The notes under the pieces are model-generated. The model ran no database searches, was not told the DNA's origin, and saw only the letters and a program-made list of their open reading frames with translations. Of a stretch of DNA of 6,853 nt, positions 1 through 4,939 are shown piece by piece. The stretch's first letter is position 1; each line of letters begins with the position of its first letter. Source of the DNA: Rhodospirillaceae bacterium (lineage in GTDB: Bacteria > Pseudomonadota > Alphaproteobacteria > UBA8366 > GCA-2717185); the NCBI GenBank assembly GCA_018660965.1, contig JABJJH010000644.1:1-6853 (forward strand). Reading direction: 5' to 3'. A program made the translations under genes and the position numbers.

Positions 1-1127
1 CCTTCCTCCACACCGGAATCAACGCGGATGTTCGCTGACGCCGCAGGCGGGATGTAGCGGACCAGCCGCCCGGTCGACGGCAGGAAATTGCGAAACGGAT
101 CTTCGGCGTAGACGCGCGCTTCAATCGCCCAACCATCGAGCGATATATCCTCCTGCCGCAGCGCCAGTGTTTCACCTGCGGCGATTCGGATCATCTGTTC
201 GACCAGATCGAGCCCCGTCACCTGTTCCGTCACCGGGTGTTCCACCTGCAAGCGCGTATTCATTTCCAGAAAATAGAAATTGCGCTCCCGGTCGACGACG
301 AACTCAACCGTTCCCGCCGATTTATATCCAACCGCCCTGGCCAGTTCGATCGCCTGGGCGCCCATGGCCGCGCGGGTTTCTTTATCAAGAAACGGCGACG
401 GCGCTTCCTCGATGACCTTTTGGTGACGGCGCTGAATGGAACATTCGCGTTCGCCCAGATGAACGATTCCGCCCATCCCGTCGGCGAGGACCTGGATTTC
501 GATGTGACGCGGGTTTTCAATGAATTTCTCGATGAAAATACGGTCGTCGCCGAAACTGGAACGGGCTTCGTTACTGGCGGACGCGAAGCCTTCCCGCACT
601 TCGTCATCGTTGAAGGCGACCCGCATGCCCTTACCGCCACCGCCTGCCGACGCCTTCACCATGACCGGATGCCCGATGTCCCGGGCGATCCTGACCGCCT
701 CATCGGCGTCGGCGATAACATCCGGCCAACCGGGAATCGTATTAACCCCGGCCTCGCCCGCCAATTTCTTCGATTCGATCTTGTCACCCATGGCTCTGAT
801 CGCATCGGCGCCGGGGCCGATAAACGCAATTCCCGCCGCCGCCAACGCTTCGGCGAACACCGCGTTCTCGGACAAAAAACCATACCCAGGATGAATCGCG
901 TCGGCCCCCTTGCGCCGCGCTGCGTCGATAATTTTATCAATTACGAGGTAGCTTTCCGATGATGGCGAAGCGCCAATTGAAACGGCTTCGTCGGCCATCG
1001 CCACATGCGGCGCGCGTTCATCCGCGTCCGAATATACGGCGACCGTCTGGATTCCCATCCGTTGCGCCGTCGCAATAACCCGGCAAGCGATTTCTCCACG
1101 ATTGGCTATCAGGATTTTAGAGAACAA
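1..1127 (-). CDS. pccA: Propionyl-CoA carboxylase alpha subunit, biotin carboxylase part (partial, runs off the left edge)
   Basis: Reading leftwards from a TTG at 1127 gives 375 codons with no stop before the window edge. The product begins MFSKILIANRGEIACR, the classic biotin carboxylase N-terminus. Residue numbers closely follow E. coli AccC: ATP-binding K116 (MGDKIESK) and K158, the glycine loop GGGGKGM at 162-168, H208, K237 (RRHQK), metal ligands E275 and E288 (FLEMNTR), R292 and E296 (LQVEHPVTE), and R338. All expected catalytic residues are present. The enzyme uses ATP and bicarbonate to carboxylate biotin, and the holoenzyme then makes methylmalonyl-CoA from propionyl-CoA in the cytoplasm. 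The MGDKIESKKLA segment, the SFGDDR-FIEKF segment and the FLPSTGRLVRY ending are typical of PccA rather than AccC or methylcrotonyl-CoA carboxylase. PccA is usually about 660-670 residues, so the transferase-binding and biotinyl domains lie outside the window. Acyl-chain specificity is inferred from family resemblance. Confidence 0.88.
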   Translation of the reverse strand, partial: MFSKILIANRGEIACRVIATAQRMGIQTVAVYSDADERAPHVAMADEAVSIGASPSSESYLVIDKIIDAARRKGADAIHPGYGFLSENAVFAEALAAAGIAFIGPGADAIRAMGDKIESKKLAGEAGVNTIPGWPDVIADADEAVRIARDIGHPVMVKASAGGGGKGMRVAFNDDEVREGFASASNEARSSFGDDRIFIEKFIENPRHIEIQVLADGMGGIVHLGERECSIQRRHQKVIEEAPSPFLDKETRAAMGAQAIELARAVGYKSAGTVEFVVDRERNFYFLEMNTRLQVEHPVTEQVTGLDLVEQMIRIAAGETLALRQEDISLDGWAIEARVYAEDPFRNFLPSTGRLVRYIPPAASANIRVDSGVEE

Positions 1128-1134
1128 CGGCCAG

Positions 1135-1140
1135 CCTTTT
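1135..1140 (-). promoter_or_regulatory. Ribosome binding site that fixes the TTG start of pccA
   Basis: On the minus strand AAAAGG lies 7 nt before the TTG at 1127. No ATG or GTG in this frame lies between the sel1-like stop and this TTG. The protein read from the TTG starts exactly where biotin carboxylases start, so TTG is the best-supported initiation codon. Confidence 0.65.
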
Positions 1141-1218
1141 ATTATTGTAATGGACGGCGTTTCAAAGAAGCGGCCCGCACCATGCGACGCGCAGGCGAAA
1201 TCACGAAACGGCGGGACT

Positions 1219-1986
1219 CTAATGCTTGCCGGACATCCGGGGTTTCCACGCCCTCACGCGCGCCTGGATAGGGTCGCGCACGACGGCGGGAAGCTTCTGG
1301 TACACCGCCTTGCGATTAACCTCGGCGCTCCAATGGCCCTGGTTCGAGGCCAGCGTCAACCAAAACAAGGCTTCGGCTTCGTCCACCGCCACGCCTTCTC
1401 CACGCGCATAGCGGACGCCAATATGGTTTTGCGCCTTGGCGTATCCCTGGTTAGCCGCCTTCAGGAACCATTGCGCCGCCGCCTTTTTGTCCACCGGCCC
1501 GCCAACGCCATCCCGGGACAGCTTGCCCATGTTGTACTGAGCCTTCATGAATCCGTTGCTGGCGGATTCCTCGATCCATTTCCGGGCCTTCGCCATATCT
1601 TTTTCAACGCCGTGCCCGTGCAGATAAATTTTTCCCAGCACGTATTGCGACCGGACCAGACCAAGGGTCGCGGCGCGCGTCATGTATTTAACGCCGATTT
1701 GATGGTCACGCGTGGTGGACGAACCGAAAAGATAACTGGCGGCCAAATTGTGCGCCGCTTCGCGATGGCCCTGCGCCGCGGCTTTTTCCCACCAGGATCG
1801 CGCGACATCCCTGTCAGCGACCACGCCGCGACCGTCATCGTACAAAACGCCCAAATTAAATTGCGCGCGGGCGCCGTTAATTGGCCACGCCATAATGCCC
1901 GTTAAAAAAACCAGCCCCGCAACCAGCATCGAATATTGCATTCGCTTATTCCGTTCGGGTCCTTGCGCGTTGCATTCCATGGTCAT
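1219..1986 (-). CDS. Exported Sel1-like repeat (SLR/TPR-type) protein
   Basis: The 255-residue product has a hydrophobic segment at about 18-34, preceded by the basic stretch RNKR, that looks like a signal peptide or N-terminal anchor. Five Sel1-like units of exactly 36 residues follow without a break: 39-74, 75-110, 111-146, 147-182 and 183-218. Units carry the usual pattern A-x-AQ-x-x-LG-x-x-Y-x-x-G-x-GV, then A-x-x-W-x-x-x-A-A-x-x-G. Unit 2 is the most degenerate. A 37-residue basic tail (219-255) ends the protein. Such alpha-helical repeat arrays bind other proteins; in bacteria they occur in envelope, secretion and stress-signalling roles, and no specific partner can be named here. The gene starts 6 nt after the mlaC-like stop, so the two are probably co-transcribed and translationally coupled. 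The start could be ATG 1986 (preceded by GGGGTGA) or ATG 1980 (GAGG 6 nt upstream). A start at 1941 would remove the basic n-region. Confidence 0.85.
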   Translation of the reverse strand: MTMECNAQGPERNKRMQYSMLVAGLVFLTGIMAWPINGARAQFNLGVLYDDGRGVVADRDVARSWWEKAAAQGHREAAHNLAASYLFGSSTTRDHQIGVKYMTRAATLGLVRSQYVLGKIYLHGHGVEKDMAKARKWIEESASNGFMKAQYNMGKLSRDGVGGPVDKKAAAQWFLKAANQGYAKAQNHIGVRYARGEGVAVDEAEALFWLTLASNQGHWSAEVNRKAVYQKLPAVVRDPIQARVRAWKPRMSGKH

Positions 1987-1992
1987 CCTCGG

Positions 1993-2670
1993 TCACCCCG
2001 CCGCCGGAAATTTTGAAAGGCGCGTATTCAACGCCTCGATCAAACCATCCGGGCCATGTTTGTTGATCACCGCCGTGAATTCGGAGCGTTGGGTCGATAA
2101 CATGCTGACGCCTTCAACGACGATATCGATCACTTTCAAAGTATCGCCTAGTCTTCGCACCCGCCAATCGCATCGAATTTCGGGCGATTCAGCCTGGACG
2201 ATCCGCGTCCGCACGAAGACATCCTTTTGTTTGGTCCTGTTCGCACGGTCCACAATGAATTTCTGTCCGGCGTAGCCGCCCAAACGCGCCGCGTAACTGC
2301 GCAATATCCACTCAGAAAACAAACGCTGATAGTCGCTGCGCTGGTCCGGGCTCATCTGCCGCCAGTAGCGTCCAACGACAAAGCGCCCGATCTTTTCCAT
2401 CGCGAACCCGTCCAGCAGCAAGCGACGGAAAGTCGATTCGCGTTGCGCTAGGTCTTTCGTGTCGTCGCGAAGCACCCGGATTGCTTCATCCGCCAATCGC
2501 TGGACGAACTTCGCTTCCGCCGTCGTCGCCCCGGCCGATTGCGCGGACGCCGTTTGAATCAGCGACGGAGACGCGCTAAAGACGAACCCTAGGATCAGGG
2601 CTGTTGCGAGCCACGGAACGGCGTGCGCGACCGTTTCGCCTCGTTTCTTTTTTCGCATTAGCCCCAACAT
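1993..2670 (-). CDS. MlaC/Ttg2D-family periplasmic phospholipid-binding protein
   Basis: The 225-residue product has a signal peptide: basic n-region RKKKRGE (6-12), hydrophobic core at about 18-33, and a likely cleavage site after ASA at 41-43. The mature part matches the MlaC/Ttg2D family (Tol_Tol_Ttg2). Recognisable pieces are FVVGRYWRQMSPDQR (97-111), the YQRLFSEWILRSYA helix (114-127), the CDWRVRRLGD strand region (167-176), the IDIVVEGVSML strand (181-191) and the closing GPDGLIEALNTRL helix (206-218). Family members shuttle phospholipids across the periplasm between the MlaFEDB inner-membrane complex and the outer-membrane MlaA lipoprotein. A related branch (HpnM) is linked to hopanoids. 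No mlaF, mlaE or mlaD gene precedes it here, since it is the first gene of its leftward unit, so its partners are elsewhere and the exact cargo is unresolved. A strong GGGAGGA lies 7 nt before ATG 2670. Confidence 0.9.
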   Translation of the reverse strand: MLGLMRKKKRGETVAHAVPWLATALILGFVFSASPSLIQTASAQSAGATTAEAKFVQRLADEAIRVLRDDTKDLAQRESTFRRLLLDGFAMEKIGRFVVGRYWRQMSPDQRSDYQRLFSEWILRSYAARLGGYAGQKFIVDRANRTKQKDVFVRTRIVQAESPEIRCDWRVRRLGDTLKVIDIVVEGVSMLSTQRSEFTAVINKHGPDGLIEALNTRLSKFPAAG

Positions 2671-2677
2671 TTCCTAT

Positions 2678-2684
2678 TCCTCCC
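2678..2684 (-). promoter_or_regulatory. Ribosome binding site of the mlaC-like gene
   Basis: Minus-strand GGGAGGA lies 7 nt before ATG 2670. This supports that ATG over the internal ATG four codons later, which has no such motif at a suitable distance. Confidence 0.7.
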
Positions 2685-2886
2685 TCGAATCCCCTTTCCC
2701 GGCGCGCGCCACACATAGTTAGGGTCGCGTATCCGGGTCGAAATCTCGATGCCAGTCATGGCGTCAGTCACGTTATCATGCGACCACGCATGAATGAACG
2801 GCCATTATCCTCGCTCCAGCCCTTCGGGGCAACAGGACGCCAAAGACAAGGTCACGCCGCCAATCGCAATTTATTTTAGCGTTTAG
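2685..2886. other. Divergent intergenic region between the mlaC-like gene and the first solute-binding gene
   Basis: No credible gene is seen on either strand. The stretch must carry the leftward promoter for the mlaC-like gene, but I cannot pick out a convincing -35/-10 pair. It contains a 7-bp inverted repeat at 2776-2793, listed separately. It also has a short GCCC-TTCG-GGGC hairpin at 2819-2830, too small to call a terminator. Confidence 0.5.
2776..2793. repeat. Perfect inverted repeat, candidate operator
   Basis: TCATGCG-ACCA-CGCATGA is a perfect 7-bp palindrome with a 4-nt centre. It lies about 105 nt upstream of the mlaC-like start and about 125 nt upstream of the first solute-binding gene's -35 element. 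It could bind a dimeric regulator or fold as a small hairpin. It has no T-run, so it is not an intrinsic terminator. Confidence 0.4.
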
Positions 2887-2906
2887 CGGTATTCAGCAAC
2901 CGCTAA
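2883..2906. repeat. 8-bp inverted repeat just upstream of the copy 1 promoter
   Basis: TTAGCGGT and ACCGCTAA face each other across the 8-nt spacer ATTCAGCA, ending 12 nt before the -35 element. The spacer and inner bases recur upstream of copy 2 (4776-4790), but the right arm there reads ACCACAAA and the palindrome is broken. Copy 3 has no equivalent. It could be an operator specific to copy 1 or a chance remnant. Confidence 0.4.
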
Positions 2907-2918
2907 GAGTCTTATGAG

Positions 2919-2947
2919 TTGATGTTTCCCGTAAGGGAGGATACCGT
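2919..2947 (+). promoter_or_regulatory. Promoter of solute-binding gene copy 1
   Basis: TTGATG (2919-2924), a 17-nt spacer and TACCGT (2942-2947) form a housekeeping-sigma-like promoter. The same boxes with the same 17-nt spacing occur upstream of copies 2 and 3, and this recurrence is the main evidence. The -10 ends 101 nt before the start codon, so the message would carry a leader of roughly 95 nt. Confidence 0.6.
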
Positions 2948-2966
2948 TTCAGGCGTATCTGTAGCA

Positions 2967-2981
2967 CCCCGGTCGTCGGGG
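2967..2981 (+). promoter_or_regulatory. Conserved leader hairpin, copy 1
   Basis: CCCCG-GTCGT-CGGGG forms a 5-bp stem with a 5-nt loop in the predicted untranslated leader, 19 nt after the -10. It is followed by AAAGGAA and two AGTCC motifs spaced 12 nt apart. The same layout is seen in copies 2 and 3. It may act in message stability or in cis regulation; the function is unknown. Confidence 0.45.
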
Positions 2982-3036
2982 CTCGAAAGGAATGGAAAAG
3001 TCCGAGCGATAGTCCTGAGGTTTAATAATGAACATT

Positions 3037-3043
3037 GGGAGGA
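3037..3043 (+). promoter_or_regulatory. Ribosome binding site that fixes the copy 1 start
   Basis: GGGAGGA lies 5 nt before ATG 3049. An in-frame ATG at 3028 would add seven residues ahead of the signal peptide. It has no ribosome binding site, and copy 2 has AAG at that point, so 3049 is chosen. Confidence 0.8.
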
Positions 3044-3048
3044 CCAAC

Positions 3049-4677
3049 ATGAAGCTATCATCGAAACTGGCGGTCGCCGCCGGTCTTGGCGCCGCCTTGG
3101 CGTTCGGACCGATCAGCGACGCCAACGCCGTTAAACGAGGCGGCGTCTTAACGTTCGTGGTCGGAAGTAAGATTCCGTCCCTGGACGGGCATCGCGAATC
3201 AACCTTTGGTATGATTCATCCCATTCGGCCCTTTTACAGCCTGTTGCTCCGGATCAACCCGGACAACCCGCAAAAAACAGACGATTTTCTCTGTGATGTG
3301 TGCACGGACTGGTCGTCCAGCGCCGACAAGAAAAAGTGGACCTTCAATATTCGTAAGGATATCTGGTTCCACGATGGTCAAAAGATGACGGCGCACGATG
3401 TCGTCGCGACCTACAACAAGATCATCTTCCCACCAAAAGGTGTGGGCAGTTCGCGTAAAGCCCATTACCAGATGGTGAAGAAAGTTTCCGCCGTCGGAGA
3501 CTACACCGTCGTGTTCGATCTGGACTTCGCGTCGGGCGGCTATTTACCCGCCATGGCGTCGCCCTTTAATTTCATCTACTCAAAAGACGACCTCGACAAG
3601 CATGGTTTGCAATGGCACCAGAAGAACGTCAACGGCACCGGTGCGTACAAGTTTGTGCAGTATCAACCCGGCGCATTTGTCGAAGGCAAACGCTTCGAAA
3701 AATACCACCACATGGGCGCCGACGGTAAACGTCTGCCCTATCTGGATGGCTACAAGGCGATCAGCGCGCCCAAAATGGCGGTCAGGCTGCAGGCTATTCG
3801 TGGCGACCGCGCGTCGATTGAATTCCGCGGTTTCCCACCGAAAGCCCGTGACGACCTTGTCAAAGCGTTGGGCGACAAGATCACCGTCCAGGAAGGCACC
3901 TGGAACTGCGTCAACGGCTTCGCGCCCAATCAGGGTCCGAAAGGCCCACCGCAGTTCAAGGATGTTCGCGTTCGGCGCGCGTTGACCTTGTCCCCGGACC
4001 GTTGGGGCGGGTCGAAATATCTGTCCAAGATCGCGTTGGTCAAAACCGTTGGCGGCATGGTCTTCCCGACAAGTCCACTCGCGGCCACGAAGGCGGAACT
4101 GTTGACCATTCCAATCTTCAACCCGGACAACAAGGTCCGTCGCGACATGGCGAAAAAGCTTCTCAAGGAAGCCGGCGCGGAAGGCATGAAAATCGCCTTG
4201 TGGAACCGGGCCGTTGACCAACCCTACAAGGTCGTCGGCACATGGTTGATCGACCAATGGCGGAAAGTCGGCTTCGACGCGTCGCAAATCGTCTCGCCAT
4301 CGGGCATCTGGTACGCCGGTCTACGCAAGACCAAGGACTTCTCAGTTTCCATGTCCTTGAACTGTCAGTCCGTGGTTAACCCGCTGATCGACGTGTCCAA
4401 ATGGCAATCGGCCGATATCGCCGGCAACAACTACGTTGGCTACATCGATCGTGACATGGACGCTCTGTGGCAGAAAATGAACCGCACAGGCGACGCCAAG
4501 CTGGCCCGCGCCACCTTACGCAAATACGAAACGCGTGGCCTATGGGATCAAGCGCATTGGGGCGTCACCCATTGGTGGTTCAAGATCAACCCGCACCGGT
4601 CCTATGTTAAGGGCTGGAAGCAGGCGCCAAGCCACTATCTGAATCAGCATCTCGATCAGATCTGGCTCGATAAGTAA
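3049..4677 (+). CDS. Family 5 extracytoplasmic solute-binding protein (DppA/OppA-type ABC transporter), copy 1
   Basis: The 542-residue protein has a Sec signal peptide (MKLSSKL, then an Ala/Gly-rich core, with likely cleavage after ANA at 25-27). It has no lipobox Cys, so it should be a free periplasmic protein. The SBP_bac_5 signature is clear at 97-118: W-T-F-x-I-R-K-D-x-x-F-H-x-G with AHDVV. Other family features are SPFNFIYSKDDL (171-182), GTGAYKFVQYQPG (197-209), a ligand-contact-type segment at about 411-447, and the C-terminal helices to 542. The length is normal for the family. It would capture a peptide or another small solute for an ABC importer whose permease and ATPase are not in the window. 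Cysteines are C82, C85, C287 and C439, all kept in copy 2. The acidic NGDPDN stretch that holds the peptide-amine-binding Asp of E. coli DppA appears replaced by SVVNPL (441-446), so a classic dipeptide ligand is doubtful. The gene has its own promoter and terminators. Confidence 0.92.
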   Translation: MKLSSKLAVAAGLGAALAFGPISDANAVKRGGVLTFVVGSKIPSLDGHRESTFGMIHPIRPFYSLLLRINPDNPQKTDDFLCDVCTDWSSSADKKKWTFNIRKDIWFHDGQKMTAHDVVATYNKIIFPPKGVGSSRKAHYQMVKKVSAVGDYTVVFDLDFASGGYLPAMASPFNFIYSKDDLDKHGLQWHQKNVNGTGAYKFVQYQPGAFVEGKRFEKYHHMGADGKRLPYLDGYKAISAPKMAVRLQAIRGDRASIEFRGFPPKARDDLVKALGDKITVQEGTWNCVNGFAPNQGPKGPPQFKDVRVRRALTLSPDRWGGSKYLSKIALVKTVGGMVFPTSPLAATKAELLTIPIFNPDNKVRRDMAKKLLKEAGAEGMKIALWNRAVDQPYKVVGTWLIDQWRKVGFDASQIVSPSGIWYAGLRKTKDFSVSMSLNCQSVVNPLIDVSKWQSADIAGNNYVGYIDRDMDALWQKMNRTGDAKLARATLRKYETRGLWDQAHWGVTHWWFKINPHRSYVKGWKQAPSHYLNQHLDQIWLDK

Positions 4678-4685
4678 GGCTTTAC

Positions 4686-4713
4686 CCACGCCGCCGTTAA
4701 CGCGGCGGCGTGG
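4686..4713 (+). terminator. Upstream hairpin of the copy 1 twin terminator
   Basis: An 11-bp G+C-rich stem (CCACGCCGCCG with its complement) with loop TTAACG starts 9 nt after the stop codon and is followed by the T-rich TGTTATTTT. Copy 2 has a matching hairpin with one compensatory base-pair change, which supports selection on the structure. Confidence 0.7.
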
Positions 4714-4724
4714 TGTTATTTTGG

Positions 4725-4756
4725 CGCGTTCCGTTTTGCGGGACGCGTCTTTTTTT
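4725..4756 (+). terminator. Rho-independent terminator of copy 1
   Basis: CGCGTTCCG pairs with CGGGACGCG (9 bp, one G-T wobble) around loop TTTTG. It is followed by TC and seven T residues, a textbook intrinsic terminator. The same hairpin recurs unchanged after copy 2. Confidence 0.85.
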
Positions 4757-4807
4757 GACCGCGCCTAACGCATAACGGTATTCAGCAACCACAAAGAGTC
4801 TTATGAG

Positions 4808-4836
4808 TTGATGTTTCCCGTAAGGGGGGATACCGT
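4808..4836 (+). promoter_or_regulatory. Promoter of solute-binding gene copy 2
   Basis: TTGATG (4808-4813), 17 nt, TACCGT (4831-4836). It lies 52 nt after the T-run of the copy 1 terminator, so copy 2 can be transcribed on its own. The -10 ends 103 nt before the start codon. Confidence 0.6.
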
Positions 4837-4857
4837 TTGCGCGCGCATTTAAAATTA

Positions 4858-4872
4858 CCCCGGTCGTCGGGG
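4858..4872 (+). promoter_or_regulatory. Conserved leader hairpin, copy 2
   Basis: CCCCG-GTCGT-CGGGG, identical to copy 1, lies 21 nt after the -10 and is followed by the same AAAGGAA and paired AGTCC motifs. Confidence 0.45.
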
Positions 4873-4939
4873 CTCAAAAGGAATGGAAAAGTCCGAGCGA
4901 TAGTCCTGACGTTTAATAAAGAGCATTGGGAGGACAAAC

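Larger units (their letters stand above)
4776..4939 (+). repeat. Duplicated upstream control region, copy 2 (partner at 2887-3048)
   Basis: From CGGTATTCAGCAACC to the start codon this block closely matches 2887-3048. The identical parts are the promoter area, the hairpin and the segment running from AAAGGAA to the second AGTCC. The stretch between -10 and hairpin differs freely (GCGCGCGCATTTAAAATTA against CAGGCGTATCTGTAGCA). A more diverged third block lies at about 6703-6824. The repeat period is about 1.89 kb. Confidence 0.85.

Noticed and set aside
237..962. A 241-codon open frame on the plus strand
   Set aside because: It lies opposite the pccA biotin carboxylase frame, whose protein is conserved at every catalytic position. 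The plus-strand translation resembles no protein family I know and is a shadow of G+C-rich coding DNA.
1102..1905. A 267-codon open frame on the plus strand
   Set aside because: It is antisense to the Sel1-repeat gene, which shows five regular 36-residue units. The plus-strand product has no recognisable pattern.
2819..2830. GCCC-TTCG-GGGC hairpin as a terminator
   Set aside because: It has only a 4-bp stem and no T-run on either strand, and no gene ends nearby.
2925..2941. TCCC-GTAA-GGGA tetraloop hairpin upstream of copy 1 as a leader RNA element
   Set aside because: It sits in the spacer between the predicted -35 and -10, so it would not be transcribed from that promoter, and the pairing is lost in copy 3.
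2952..3027. Known riboswitch classes (such as TPP, cobalamin, SAM, glycine, guanidine, fluoride) in the solute-binding leaders
   Set aside because: I could not match the conserved cores of these classes to any of the three leaders.
3028..3048. Earlier ATG for solute-binding copy 1
   Set aside because: It lacks a ribosome binding site, is AAG in copy 2, and would put seven extra residues before a normal signal peptide.
3580..4287. A 235-codon minus-strand frame inside solute-binding copy 1, with matching frames in copy 2 (5090-5683 and 5705-6298)
   Set aside because: It recurs only because the two sense genes are 85% identical. No ribosome binding site or protein family resemblance is seen.
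4776..4939. Attachment site or mobile element borders explaining the duplications
   Set aside because: No transposase, integrase, terminal inverted repeats or target-site duplications were seen. The repeats coincide with gene units including promoter and terminator, which fits ordinary tandem gene duplication.
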